A stretch of 64,000 nt of DNA from Ahaetulla prasina (lineage: Eukaryota > Chordata > Lepidosauria > Squamata > Colubridae), in the NCBI RefSeq assembly GCF_028640845.1, contig NC_080539.1:195247436-195311435 (forward strand), given 5' to 3'. Position 1 is the first letter of the stretch. Every line of letters begins with the position of its first letter. Under the pieces are notes generated by a model. The model was not told the DNA's origin. It searched no databases and was given only the letters and a program-made list of their open reading frames with translations. This document shows positions 1 through 11,688 of this stretch, piece by piece. A program made the position numbers and the translations under genes.

Positions 1-1132
1 AGCATGAGATACCCTTCCTGACACAACACAGAATTTATAGCAGATATGTTTTCTTTGTGCCCTAGGAGAGAAACATCTGCCACTACCTAGGATTGAATTC
101 TCAACCTTCCGAATGGAAGGGGAGCATCTTTATCAGTAGACCACCATGCTGCTCTGAGAAGAAGTTATAGAAATGAAAGTCCAAAATTTTTGGAGGGCAC
201 AGGATTGCTACTTTTGTGGTTATGTAATAAAAAGGAATACGTATTATGTGGAGAAGACTTGAAAATGAGATTTTGTCCATGCACTTCTCCTCAATGAACA
301 CTAAAGGGCAGACTATGCCTATTGTATAAAAAGCAGTGGATTTATAAGAAATCTGTGCTAGTTGTTCTCAGACGAAGCATTACAGGCTGTTTTTTAAGCT
401 GCTTCAATTTCTTTTCATTCTCCATTTAACCAGAGCTCAGTTAGGAAACCACTGTGCAAATTTTCTGCCTTCTCTCTTGTTACCAGATTGTTTCAATCAT
501 TTCTTCAAGTTTGTGTTGCTCTACTGATAAAAATTAGAAAGGGAGGAGTCCTAACGTCAGAATAATATCTGGGATAAGGATCCAAGATGAAGCTTTAAAA
601 CATAGCCTGAGAAAATTAAGTCATCAGTCCATTAGAATTGCTTTAAATGTAATTTCCAAAAGAGTTAGCTCTAAGCTGGAATTTCCAACCCATTTCTAAT
701 CTGAGGGCTGTAATTTAGGAATTCAACAATTTAGCTTGTACATAATAAGTCATGATTTATTATGGTTTATTGTATACACCGTAATTGTCTAGATTCCCCT
801 TTTTCTTGACTATGAATCATGATTTATCAAGTAATAATGTAGCTTGTCTGGTTTGATGTTAGGACATTGTACAAACATAGCTATTGTGTCTCTTATGCCC
901 CTCAAACATCAGTTTATTTGAGTATCTATTTACAAAAGCTACACAAATGTTGAGCTCATTTGCATCCACAAGGTGCCATTCAAAGATCTGTGATGTCTCA
1001 GGTTAGCAAATTTAATCTTTAAGCTCTTGAAAGTTGCTTATGGATATCAGACTTCTAGCACCAAAGTCACATTACCTCTTTCCATACTCAATCTCTCTGA
1101 TATCAGCAACCAAGCTAACACCAATATGAAGT
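1..1132. other. No recognisable feature
   Basis: AT-rich sequence with many stops in all frames. The longest open frames are under 90 codons and lack domain-like composition. No tandem repeat, TE terminus or RNA gene was recognised. Confidence 0.6.
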
Positions 1133-1140
1133 GCTGCGAT

Positions 1141-1369
1141 CAGAGTTGGGCTGCTGCCAGTTGTAACAACTTGTTTGCCCAGCACAGAAAATGTGAGCGT
1201 GCATGCGCATGCTTGCTTCGCTCATGCGCGCTCCTTCCACACATGCACGCGGTTTCAAAAACACGGCAATATAGGACGGGGTAGTGTTGGGGCGGGTGGG
1301 GCAGTCCACCCGTGGGTCACAACTACCAGTCCGCCCAAACCGGTCTGAACCAGCAGCAGCTCACCTCTG
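1141..1369. mobile_element. Short hAT-like non-autonomous DNA transposon
   Basis: A 229-bp element starting CAGAGTTGGG and ending CTCACCTCTG. It is flanked by an 8-bp near-identical TSD: GCTGCGAT at 1133-1140 and GCTGTGAT at 1370-1377, 7 of 8 matching. Eight-base duplications and CAG/CTG-type ends are hallmarks of hAT elements. The interior is far richer in G+C and CpG than the flanks and has the CCGGT-type motifs seen in the other elements of this class here. It has no coding capacity. An open frame over 1027-1284 crosses the element boundary and is fortuitous. Confidence 0.75.
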
Positions 1370-1377
1370 GCTGTGAT

Positions 1378-4300
1378 CTATTGATATATAGAGGGGGCCA
1401 CTAAGATAGCTGAGCAGATTTGGATGTAATGGTGCTGTTGCAACATATCTTTGTTTTTCCATTCTTATTTGGCATTATCTAGAAGCAATTCAAATACCTT
1501 TGTAAAGTCACTAATTCTTTAAAGTAAAAGAAAAAAGTATAAAGACCTTTGCAGCATGCCCCTGGTCAACAGTTGTAGTAGATTAAGATCTAAAGTCATC
1601 AGGAGAACAAAACGTGGTGATTATTAATTTATTAGTAATTCTTAAAGAATTTTTTTTGTCATGCTTCAAAGTTGCTGTCAGGGATGATCTCATGGAAGTA
1701 GCAGAAACCAAAAGAGCATTCTAATGTGACTTAATGCATTTCAGCTTCTTGGAAAACACACCACATAGGAGCATTTGCCATGAGGGTGATTTTTCAGAAT
1801 ATAAATAAAGATTGGAAGATGGGTTTAATTAAATCACAAGCTTGAGGTCATCACAAGGAGAGACAAACTTCAAAACATTTGTTTTCCCTCCCTATTTTGC
1901 TTTAAAGAATAATCTGCTGAACTAGATATATTGGGATATATATTGGGATATGTATGTGTGTGTGCGCGCACACACACTCACATACAATGATTGATGAGAT
2001 TGATTGTTTAGATTGATTGGTTTGTTGCAAAATCTGCCAGAATTTTGAATTTGAAATAACAGATATGTTAGAGCCTCTGTGTCCTATCTTAGAAATGATT
2101 GTGACCCTGTGTTTTGAAGGGAATATCATTGGTGTTATATCCTGTGTCTTATATTTAGTGCTAATAATTAAAACAAGTGGATTTTGATACAAATTAGAGC
2201 ACTACTAATATTCTTTAGCACTGAGCTTGCAACCATGATATAATATGAATTGTAAATGTCAAGGGGGACTTAAGACTCAATGTTGGTTTAACAAGACTAG
2301 CTGATGATGCTCCATTTCTAAGAATCTCTAGTGACTTCATCACTTTTCTGTCTTCTTCTTAAATGGATACCCAACTTAATGCCTTTATTATCTGATAAAT
2401 ATTGTTTACTTGAATATGCAGAATTAATTTTTGATAATGTCCTTCACTGAATCATTCTCCTGAGCATCCTAAATGTGTGTCAGAATACTGCTGCATATAC
2501 CGTCTGGTTCATCAGATGTGGGCAGCAGTATGCTGACTTACATGGTAGCATCTAAAATTCCATCTTGCTTGGAATGGTGTGAAGATGCTGAGAAAAAACC
2601 GAGACTTAATTGTGCTTTTGACAATACGGGCCAAAATGTGCCAAAATGACATATGTGTGACTGGGAATTCTGGGTCTTGAAGATCACACATCTTCAAGCT
2701 GCCAAGGCTGAGAAAAATTAGTGTAGACAATATTGGGCTGAATGGATGAATGAATTGATTTGATTTCATGAAGCTTCTTATGATTTATTTCCTCCTGCAA
2801 TTCATGGTCAGAAAAAACTGGAGTCAACCAAAGAATTCTCAAATAAATGAGATCATTAGAATTTTGATATTTAATAGTAATACATTACCATTAATTATTA
2901 TAATTAAGTAATGTTTAGGTTATTGAAAAATGATTTCAAGTTTGCACAATCTATTTTTGGAAATTTGCTACCGTAAGAATGTAGTATTATTAGTACAGAA
3001 TTTCAAAACATTTGCATAAGAAGTTCTGTCATTTTCATTTCTCTATTCATTTCTTATACTGTACAATAGATTGGAGTCTACTGACTCTGCAGGAGAATAT
3101 TTAATACTTAAAAATGCAATAATCAAAGTAAATTTAAAAATTCTGTCATGCAGCAAAAATATACTCATTTTGTAGAAAGTTGTGCCACACTAATGAAATG
3201 ATAATTAGTCATGGCAATTAGGTAGGCAATTAACATCAGCTTCAGTTCCCACTGGAAAGACCATGTAAATATCTGGATTAGGCTTCTATCCAATGGCCTC
3301 AGGGATTTTATGATACTTTTTTCTCCAGAATAAATGTGGAAAGCAAGCTTGTCTATTTCAAATAGTAGAGGTACAACCTTTGTCAAATTTATCCATTTTG
3401 AGTCATGAACCTTCTGGCTAAGGGGAAAGGCAACAATTTGTTTAATGGCACTCTACATGCCCTCAGACAGGAGTGGGGCAGAGTAAGGAAAGCACAAATA
3501 TGCAAGAACTGCTACCTGGGCAAAAGGGGATGGAACATTTTTAAAATCCAGGACAACCAGAAAACATTCAGAAGTAGCTCAGGCAGATGCCTCCTTAATT
3601 CACTGGAGTTTAAAGAGGAGGAGGAGAACTTCTGGGAAAGAAATGTCAAAATGAAGATGGCTGTGCTAAAAGCGGAGCTGGCAGCCATAGCGGAATGAAT
3701 AGCCAGTGAATAGACCAGCTCATCGTAATTCTTCTCTGGACCAGGAAGGGACTTGAAATGACCCACAAATGCTCCAGACAGTTGTTCCTCACAAGGAGAC
3801 AGCAAGACAGTGGTCTCTGATGGGTTTAGAGCTCTGAGAAGTGAGGGAATAACTATTGTTGAAAGCATGGTTGTCAACTTCAAAAAGGACACTGGGCTTG
3901 CATACTTCCTTTTCTAATCACTTTTGGTTGCTATTGCTTTCCAGCTGTTAAGAAGCTATTAAGACAAGAGTTACAGCACTGGGTGAGTTTCCTTCAATCC
4001 TAGTGAAAGACATTTTAAGTACAAGTTTAAGGATTTACACAAATTCTTTGGAATAAACAGTTTTGGAATAAACTTTCATTTTGGAAAATTACAAACACAC
4101 TAAGGGTCCAGAGATGGATTTGAAATAAGATTTTGGAATTAATTGTAAGAATTCTTCCATGGGAAAAAAACTTCCTTAAAAATTATAGGATGAGACTTTG
4201 ACGGATGGATGGACACTAGAGAGAATCAGAAGGAACTAAAGATTACAATAAAGGAGAAGAACACTTAAATTTGACATATTAATATAGAATGAAGCAAAAT

Positions 4301-4716
4301 GTTTTAACATAGGACATATGGAAGAATATGTTTGAACAATGGACTCAGACGTTGACAGATTTGAAAAGTCATTTTAAAATGTATTAAAAAACTGACAGAG
4401 AATAATATGGGATTATTTCTATATAATATGCACTTTCCTAAACTGCCTTTGATTCAAATGTGGAGCCCAGTGTTTTCAATTGTTTTGGAGTAAGTTCCTA
4501 TTTACATATAGATACATCCTGCTGAATATTATTTTTATATATATCTCCAATTCATTTGCTGCCCATCTTACAGTTCAGGCAACTCTGGTAGTTGTATATT
4601 AAACCCTGGTAGTTGTAGATCAGAACACACATTTAATTGATGTGATGCTTATGTTTTACATACATTTTACTAAGTCAAAGTCATAAAACAAGCAGTACTG
4701 GATATGCAGCATAAAC
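1378..4716. other. Long stretch without recognised gene or transposon
   Basis: Unique-looking AT-rich sequence. Overlapping open frames lie on opposite strands at 3405-3698 (+, 97 codons) and 3512-3892 (-, 126 codons). Neither has a domain, signal peptide or codon pattern I recognise, so both are left uncalled. The only structured site is the alternating purine-pyrimidine palindrome near 1956. Confidence 0.55.
1951..1984. repeat. (TG)n-CGCG-(CA)n alternating purine-pyrimidine tract
   Basis: TG repeats pass through GCGCGC into CA repeats. The core at 1956-1977 is a perfect 22-bp palindrome. Alternating purine-pyrimidine DNA with a CG centre is a classic potential Z-DNA former. That it forms such structure here is inference. 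Confidence 0.8.
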
Positions 4717-4866
4717 ATGGGTCAGTTGCCATGGGTCTGAATTTTGATCACATGACCCTGGAGATATTGCAATGGTCCTAAATGTGAAAAATGGTCATAA
4801 ACCACTTGCTGTTGTAACTTTAAATGGTCACTAAATGAACTGTTGTAAGTCAAGAAATACCTGTAC
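4717..4866 (+). mobile_element. Fragment of a MITE-like repeat, right end only
   Basis: The segment ends with GTTGTAAGTCAAGAAATACCTGTA. That corresponds to the right end of the longer element at 50062-50968, which shares the motifs for GTTGTAACTT, GGTCACT and ACGAATG. Only the right half is present. It is an old non-autonomous DNA transposon remnant of uncertain superfamily, with no coding sequence. Confidence 0.55.
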
Positions 4867-5065
4867 TAGGAATTCAAATATTCTTACTTTTAATATTTCC
4901 CAGGGAAGGAATGTCATCTAATTTAATATTAATTTAACAATATCAATTATATGGTTACTTGAGGATTTTTTGTTCATTGCTAAAGGCAACTGTAAAAGTT
5001 CAAATATTACACATATAGCTGGAAAGTCATCAAGCAGCAATGGGTAACGAGTGAAAGGTTAGTAA

Positions 5066-5217
5066 GTTTAATATTTTTATTGTTTTAATGCTTTGTATTG
5101 TTTATATTGTTTTAAAATGTTTTTAAAATTTTAATTATAATATATGTTTTGAATTGTGAGCCGCCCAGTGTCATTTGCAGAGATGGGTGACTATACAAAT
5201 CAAATAAGTAAGTTTAG
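5066..5217 (+). mobile_element. LINE (L2/CR1-like) 3' tail
   Basis: T-rich leader followed by GTGAGCCGCCCAGTGTC and GATGGGTGACTATACAAAT, ending in AAATAAGTAAG. This GCCGCC/TATACAAAT/AATAAA tail is the shared 3' end of L2-type LINEs and the SINEs they mobilise in squamates. It is a 5'-truncated fragment without coding sequence. Confidence 0.65.
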
Positions 5218-5477
5218 TACAGCATAAAATTTGTAGATCTCAGTTCACTTTATCAGATCATGAGCATGGCTCCATCATTCCGAAATGAATTTTCCTGACT
5301 TCCTCACTACAATTCTTTAAGGTGTGTTTGTTTGGGTGCATACACGTGATTTCAACTGCATCATTACAGCCAACAAATCTCATTCTCAATTTTCTAGGTT
5401 GCAAGCTAGATATATGATTCTTTTCCATTTTGTTTTCTGGAAAACTGTCAGTGATTATGGTGGATTCAACTTGGTTT

Positions 5478-5546
5478 TTATTTATTAATTAAATTTATAT
5501 AGCTGCCAATCTCACAAGAAGTGATTCTGGGCAGCATATAATAGTC
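5478..5546 (-). mobile_element. LINE (L2-like) 3' tail, reverse orientation
   Basis: Starts with the reverse complement of an (AATAAA)-type tail, then GCTGCCAATCTCAC and TTCTGGGCAGCATATAA, the reverse of the GCCGCCCAGAGT-type LINE tail. It is a short decayed fragment lying opposite to the copy at 5066. Confidence 0.5.
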
Positions 5547-6363
5547 ACCTTACATTGACCTTACCTTTGCTATATTGCCCTCCTCACCCCATATAGCCTA
5601 GCAATCCATCTTTAAAGATTCCTCTTATGATCTCTAGCACTACCTGATGTACCACTTGGAAATCATTCTTCCAAAAAATAAAGTTATTCTCTGTATTCTT
5701 TAACAACAAAGTTCCAACCAGACAGAGTTTTTATTCTCTGCCTCTTCTTGTCCATGTTTTGCAGGCGGATTCATTATGTATTCCATGGCATCCTGACATA
5801 ACCTGATACAAATTGCATTGTGTCAGACGGAAACATATCATGCTGCTAAGACCACAGATCCTCATTGTCCTCAGATTGCCTTGCTGAGCCAAAATTCAAT
5901 CTGATCTCCTATTACCCATTAGTGAGATATATTGATTAAGCCTATAGGCTGATAATGCAAACAATAACATTGCTATTGATTAGTGAGATGGCAAGAAGAT
6001 AGCTATTTATGATGATGGGATTTATAAATTCAGTCTTCCTTCAGTTTGTACCACTGGTTGTGTATTGATTACAGCAGTTTTCTATAGCTGAGAAATGATC
6101 ACCTACGTTAAAGCACATAATCGCCTTGATAGCCAGACTCTATCTGCCTATAAGCAGTTGTTGAAGAGACTGGATAACATAAGGATTGACTGAAGGACAA
6201 TTCCACTAGATTTTCTTTAGGGAAAAATTTTCAATTTAAGGAACCTAGGCTTTCTCTTTGGTTCCCTAGAACATCTTTGCACCAGCTTTCAGTTTAATAA
6301 ACTGTGGCAAGAATCTTATGGAAATCTTAAGAAGGATGGATTGAATCCCAAATAACTAAAACG
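5547..6363. other. No recognisable feature
   Basis: Unique-looking AT-rich DNA without open frames over 60 codons or recognisable repeat ends. Confidence 0.55.

Positions 6364-6418
<55 letters not shown>
6364..6418. repeat. (GATA)n microsatellite
   Basis: About 13.75 uninterrupted GATA units. GATA/GACA tracts are known in snakes as Bkm-type repeats, famous for accumulating on W chromosomes. A single short array like this is also common on autosomes and says nothing about chromosome identity. Confidence 0.95.
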
Positions 6419-6419
<1 letters not shown>

Positions 6420-6429
6420 TTTTATCTAA

Positions 6430-6436
6430 CTGACTG

Positions 6437-6486
<50 letters not shown>
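6430..6486. repeat. (CTAA)n microsatellite with CTGA start
   Basis: Two CTGA units pass into about twelve CTAA units, only eleven bases after the GATA array. Together they form a compound tetranucleotide locus that is probably length-polymorphic. Confidence 0.95.
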
Positions 6487-8106
6487 AGGAACATTTTGAC
6501 TTTATTAGTCAAAACAACAGGAAAACTGACTTTGTAATCTTTCACATTCTATAAAACTGGAGATTGTGCTGAAGATCCAGCAAGGGATCCTACCTATAAA
6601 CATTGAAGCAGGAAGCCCAGATTATCTCTTTCCAACAATCCCCTCTGGAGTGACTTTTGAAGGGCTTCTGAAATCTAAGCTCTTAGACAAGTTGATGGTA
6701 AGAATCTAGTTTAGCTGGGCACAAGCTAAACTGGGCACAAGCTGTGGGCTCACAGACAGGATTTGTCCTCCCTATTGATTTGTTGCAATATCTATGTAAA
6801 TAAACAACAGTTTCCACCTATTTTCATAACAGAAAGAACATCTCATTTGATTTTCTCTGTGGGAGCTACTCCACATGTAAGGGGCTATAATGGAAGAAGG
6901 CCTTCTGTTCCTGACACAGATGTGGTTTGGTGCAAAAGACAGTAGGATAATGATGTATTGGGGCACACATCTTCTCCATATAAACTCCAGCCTTTGTCAA
7001 ACCAGTTATTCTAAACTTCTGGCTTCCTTGAATGTACAGCTATTTCTTATTTATGTATTTACAAGAGATATATTGTCACCTATCATAGTGACACTTAAAA
7101 AAGGAAAATGGTTTACATCAATGCAGCATTAAAATGCAGTACCAGTTAACAATCAATCAAACGAAAAAGCAGCATGGATCTGAATTCAGCATCAGTCTCT
7201 CAGATGCTCATTTTGTCATTAATGTCAGGCATCCTGAATCTTTACCCAGGCTGCTTCTGGATGGACCTTTTAACATTCAATATGTTTTCAGTATGATGGA
7301 GAAAGGAGATGACCAGGGCATACAAGTCTCCTGGCCCAGGCATTGCCAGTTGCTTAGCTTGATGGCAGGAGGAAGATTTGCTTTCTATGGGTGGTGGTGT
7401 TCTTTGTTCAGATCAAGAAGGCCAGATTCTGCAAGGGAGGTAGCAAAGTAGAAGAGCAGCTTCTCTGAGGAAGCTACCTGCCTTCCAGTCCTCTAACTGA
7501 AGGGAAAAAAATCTCTGCGGCAGGAATCAGTCCAATCTTTTAATCTCTCTCTTTCTCTCTCTCCCTCTCTCCCTCCCTCCCTCCTATCTTCTATCTCTAT
7601 CCATCCATGTGTGGTTTACATGCCATGATGAACAAAAAAAAAAGGTCATGAACATTTGGAATAACAGAGCACACAACTTTTCCAAATAGAACAACACAAT
7701 GCTCCAAAACCATACAGGGTCTAGCAACCATTCCATGCCCAGGTCTGGGAGCAAACCCAGGGTTTCCAAGACTGATGAAACACCCTCAAGATGGGAGCCT
7801 ATGGATCTATGTTGGACAGGGCAAGCATCACAATAGAGAAGGCACACTTCTTAAGTTTCAAAAAATGACATTGTTTAATTGATGGCATCCAGAATGCACC
7901 CACTTTGCCCTTTCTTACTAGCCAAGCAGACACTATTGGGGATAGGCGGTCCCTCAAATAACCATTAGCCAACTTCTTTCCAGATTTGGTCTGAGGCGGA
8001 GATAGGTAGTTTCAGGAAGGCGTTGCTCCCTAAAATAAAAATCTATGTCAATGATCAAGTCCATCAAGAGGGAGGGAGTCTTCTTTGAAACTATACCTAT
8101 ATCAAA
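6487..8106. other. No recognised gene; CT-rich patch
   Basis: Unique-looking DNA. A pyrimidine-rich simple stretch (CTCT/CCCT) lies at about 7540-7600. Open frames of 80-105 codons (6890-7132 and 7134-7451 +, 7584-7847 -) show no domain and are treated as chance. Confidence 0.5.
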
Positions 8107-8111
8107 AAGCA

Positions 8112-8704
8112 TGTTGTGGTCCGCCAGCAGCCCACGGACCTGGCAACGGAGTCAGACAGTGAGGAGGCTGGGGAGGACAATGGGCCAGTCCTGGATTCAG
8201 GGGAAGGCCTGGACAAGGGCTCTGCATCAGAGGCAGAGATGGGGCCAGGGCCATCTGGGAGCAATGCACGGACTCCGGAGCCTCCAGAGGCAGACAGCAG
8301 AGAGGCAGAGGAACAGGAGGAGCCTGTTCCTAGTGCACGCATGCAAAAAGCTGCCAGCAGGCAAGAGCAGCTGAAGAAAAAAGGTCAACTCGGGAGTAAG
8401 GCCAGAAGATGATTGGCCACTCCCATAAGGCTTAAAAGAGCAGCAATGAGCCTTTGGGTTCTTTGTAGAAAAGCAATGTTGATTGCAATGTTGATTTCCG
8501 TGTTTCTTGTCAGAGTCTCTTGAACTTTGTGAGGGTTTTGCGAAGAAAAGCTTTTGGCAGGTTGCCAAAGACATCAAAGGTTGGTGATAAGGCTGGCGGA
8601 CTGGTTATTAAGAATTTTGTTTTGGACTCAGCTGTTTTAATAAAATAAGTTTGTTGAGGACTGAATTGTCTTTGGTAATCACTACTTGGGCCTTGGTCAC
8701 AACA
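8112..8704 (+). mobile_element. Solo LTR (retrotransposon or ERV-like)
   Basis: A 593-bp block begins TGTTGTGGTCC and ends GGTCACAACA, an inverted TGTTGTG/CACAACA terminal pair with canonical TG...CA ends. Flanks are AAGCA (8107-8111) and AAGCC (8705-8709), a 5-bp TSD with one mismatch. A TATA-like TTAAAAG lies near 8432 and an AATAAAATAA signal near 8638, in the right order for U3-R-U5. No internal retroviral sequence adjoins it, so it is read as a solo LTR left by recombination. The U3 part is G+C-rich and holds a 98-codon open frame (8116-8412) rich in Glu, Ser and Pro. That is probably a by-product of composition and not a gene. The superfamily cannot be decided from the LTR alone. Confidence 0.75.
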
Positions 8705-9061
8705 AAGCCTAACTTGCTGAGGTTGTACAAATAATTTTGTGAAATCAAGTTGAAAGATACCTCTTTAATATATAAAGTGATTTAGAATGATGCCGAAATA
8801 ATCAGAAAAAATAAGATGAAGAATTGGCCAATTCAGAGGTTTCTTGATCCTAATAAAGATGCATGGTTCCTGATCTTCCCAACGAGGAGTTTTCTGGAAA
8901 TCAATTTACTGTAGTGATTACTTGCCAGAAGAATTGGCAATAGAAATCAGAACTAAGTAGCTAAAAGGGGCCTCCCACGCCAACTTTCCCAGCCAAAGTG
9001 CTGTCTGGGCATGCATATGTATATGGTGATGACCTAGGAAATCCTTCAAAGCTTTCTAGGG

Positions 9062-9161
9062 CAGTATTTCTCAACCTCGGCAACCCCCAGGATTCTCTGC
9101 TGCCTGGAGAATCCTGGGAGTTGAAGTCCACAAGACTTAAAGTTACCAAGGTTGAGAAATG
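9062..9161. mobile_element. Palindromic hAT MITE (unit 1 of duplication)
   Basis: A 100-bp fold-back element from CAGTATTTCTCAACCTCGG to CCAAGGTTGAGAAATG. It has a perfect 8-bp TSD, TTCTAGGG, at 9054-9061 and 9162-9169. The interior holds the GGGAGTTGAAGTCCAC and ACTTAAAGTTACC motifs shared with the MITEs at 11094 and 34815. It is non-coding and was mobilised by a transposase supplied elsewhere. Confidence 0.85.
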
Positions 9162-9887
9162 TTCTAGGGGAAGCACTTTGAGGAAGAAAGCTTGGTGCCA
9201 TTGTGCATTCCAATGCATTTTGTGAAACACTATTTTGAATGCTTTGCAGAGCCCTTCTGTTCTAACCACATATAGGCTATTGCCACTTCCTAAACTAAAG
9301 CCATAAGGTTCCACGTTTTGAGGCAATTGTTGATAATTTTGTAGGATGCACTTGAGATTTATAGAGCTTACAGAACAGAAACACTTTCTCCCATGCCTGA
9401 ATTTGCAGGTGTTGTATTTAAAGGCTTGCAACAGATTTTAACTGTTTGAAAAATCAAGTGTTGGAAGCTGTCCAGTGTAAAATGTCACACAAATTGCACT
9501 TAGGTACCTGCGCATTGGATAAGACAGCTGAACTTTGACTGAGATGCACACCGCATTCCATAATTACATTTGAAGCATTAAAACATTTTTCCTGAAAATA
9601 AAGTGATTTAGAATGATGCCGAAATAATCAGAAAAAATAAGATGAAGAATTGGCCAATTCAGAGGTTTCTTGATCCTAATAAAGATGCATGGTTCCTGAT
9701 CTTCCCAACGAGGAGTTTTCTGGAAATCAATTTACTGTAGTGATTACTTGCCAGAAGAATTGGCAATAGAAATCAGAACTAAGTAGCTAAAAGGGGCCTC
9801 CCACGCCAACTTTCCCAGCCAAAGTGCTGTCTGGGCATGCATATGTATATGGTGATGACCTAGGAAATCCTTCAAAGCTTTCTAGGG

Positions 9888-9987
9888 CAGTATTTCTCAA
9901 CCTCGACAACCCCCAGGATTCTCTGCTGCCTGGAGAATCCTGGGAGTTGAAGTCCACAAGACTTAAAGTTACCAAGGTTGAGAAATG
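9888..9987. mobile_element. Palindromic hAT MITE (unit 2 of duplication)
   Basis: Copy of the 9062-9161 MITE carried along by the tandem duplication, with the same TTCTAGGG flanks at 9880-9887 and 9988-9995. It differs by one base (G to A at 9905). It is not an independent insertion. Confidence 0.85.
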
Positions 9988-10423
9988 TTCTAGGGGAAGC
10001 ACTTTGAGGAAGAAAGCTTGGTGCCATTGTGCATTCCAATGCATTTTGTGAAACACTATTTTGAATGCTTTGCAGAGCCCTTCTGTTCTAACCACATATA
10101 GGCTATTGCCACTTCCTAAACTAAAGCCATAAGGTTCCACGTTTTGAGGCAATTGTTGATAATTTTGTAGGATGCACTTGAGATTTATAGAGCTTACAGA
10201 ACAGAAACACTTTCTCCCATGCCTGAATTTGCAGGTGTTGTATTTAAAGGCTTGCAACAGATTTTAACTGTTTGAAAAATCAAATGTTGGAAGCTGTCCA
10301 GTGTAAAATGTCACACAAATTGCACTTAGGTACCTGCGCATTGGATAAGACAGCTGAACTTTGACTGAGATGCACACCGCATTCCATAATTACATTTGAA
10401 GCATTAAAACATTTTTCCTGAAA

Positions 10424-11085
10424 ATGGAGGGATCTATTTGCTCCTGAGCATACATTGCCTTTAATGAAAATTGTATATGGAAGAGGGGGGAAAACACTTG
10501 AATTGGAAAATTTTTGTCATGACTTGATCCATCATTCCAATTCTAACTTTGGAGAGAAAAACTGATATGAGATATTGAAACAGCAAGAGATTGAATATAA
10601 TTACCTTTGTGTGTATGTGTGTGTGTTTATGTGTATCCTATTGTTTGCTTTCTTGTAATACAACTTCACATTAAAGGCTTAAATTGACAGAGTAGGAGAA
10701 TTTGGATTAAGTGTTACTCAGTTTGAGAGGATCTAATTTGATTACCATGATTTATGAGACTAAGCAAAAGATGTTCTCTGCCATTTGTTCCCTCAGGTCA
10801 CTTTCCCTAATTAAGTTGTCTTGGGGACAAATTTAAATAATTCTTAGGAAAAAGGACCAAGCATTTCTCCCACTTGCTAAATTTATTACAAAGTCTCTGT
10901 GTTTAGTTAGAAGATTTTTTTCCATCAGCTATGCTGCAATCAAGTTAATATATCTCAACTTCTAGTCATTATGGGCCATAATAAAACAAAATAGAAATTC
11001 AGTGTAAATAAATGTTCAGTGTAAAACATTATGATTCTAGACCAAAGTTCTATGCAATACAAAGTACACCAAAATATATGAATAG
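10424..11085. other. No recognised feature
   Basis: AT-rich unique-looking DNA with a short imperfect TG run near 10610-10630. No gene was recognised. Confidence 0.5.
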
Positions 11086-11093
11086 AACTAGAA

Positions 11094-11228
11094 CAGGGAT
11101 CTCCAGACTTGGCAACTTTAAGACTTGTGGACTTCAATTCCCAGAACTCTCGAACCAGCATGATGGTCTGAGGAATTCTGGGAGTTGAAGTCCACAAATC
11201 TTAAAGTTACCAAGTTTGGAGACCCCTA
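11094..11228. mobile_element. Palindromic hAT MITE
   Basis: A 135-bp element from CAGGGATCTCCAGACTTGG to CAAGTTTGGAGACCCCTA. The two halves are reverse complements through the shared GGACTTCAA/TTGAAGTCC and CTTTAAGA/TCTTAAAG motifs. The 8-bp TSD is AACTAGAA (11086-11093) against AAATAGAA (11229-11236), 7 of 8 matching. The last base of the element has mutated from the expected G. It belongs to the same family as 34815. Confidence 0.8.
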
Positions 11229-11301
11229 AAATAGAACATTAAATACACAAGTAATAATTGTTTAGCATGAACATGATCTATCTTATCCTGTATAAACCTG
11301 G

Positions 11302-11688
11302 TGTCAACCATCCCACTCAGTCATCTAACAGAGAAAGACTCCTGGCCATTTATTTTGCTAAGAGTATACTTTACTGAAGCTCAATTGGTTACAGAAATAG
11401 CAAACGCTGAAAATGAGATTTTTCCCATGCAAACAACATAAAGGAAAGTTCCCTCTCCCTCCCCGTCATCCCCCCAGTTATCTGCAAATGTTCAATCAAG
11501 TACTTGTATATTGTTTAGGAAACAGGTGCTCAGTTAGTTGACCTTGGCTCGCTGTAGCTTCTTACAAGGCTCAGTTGGGCTTCCATCCCTCCCCTTCTTC
11601 CTTACATTCCAATCTCCTTCACCCACTCCCGTGCTAATGTCGGGCTGTCAGCTCACAAAGCTTGGATAGGTAAGATGCAGCCATGACA
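11302..11688 (-). repeat. 3' LTR of the Ty3/Gypsy copy
   Basis: A 387-bp segment that on the minus strand starts TGTCATGGCTGC and ends GGTTGACA, giving TGTCA...TGACA inverted ends. An AATAAA polyadenylation-type signal lies near its end (plus-strand TTTATT at about 11350). It adjoins the polypurine tract, which fixes its orientation as the 3' LTR. No second LTR copy was seen in the window. Confidence 0.75.

Larger units (their letters stand above)
8772..10423. repeat. Near-perfect 826-bp tandem duplication
   Basis: Unit 1 (8772-9597) is repeated directly as unit 2 (9598-10423) at a constant offset of 826 bases. I found only two substitutions (G/A at 9079/9905 and G/A at 9447/10273), so identity is about 99.8%. 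Short AAAAT/ATAAAG microhomology marks the junction. Each unit carries the same hAT MITE and the same 156-codon minus-strand open frame (8961-9431 and 9787-10257). That frame is chance, since it runs through the MITE. The event is either very recent or an assembly duplication of one allele. Confidence 0.95.

Noticed and set aside
3512..3892. 126-codon minus-strand open frame
   Set aside because: No recognised domain. A 97-codon frame overlaps on the other strand. Length is within chance expectation for 64 kb.
6364..6418. GATA array as proof of a W-chromosome location
   Set aside because: One short array is not diagnostic. Autosomes carry them too.
8961..10257. Two near-identical 156-codon minus-strand open frames, as a duplicated gene pair
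   Set aside because: They run through the hAT MITE and its TSDs and are identical only because the DNA was tandemly duplicated. No domain, promoter or splice context.
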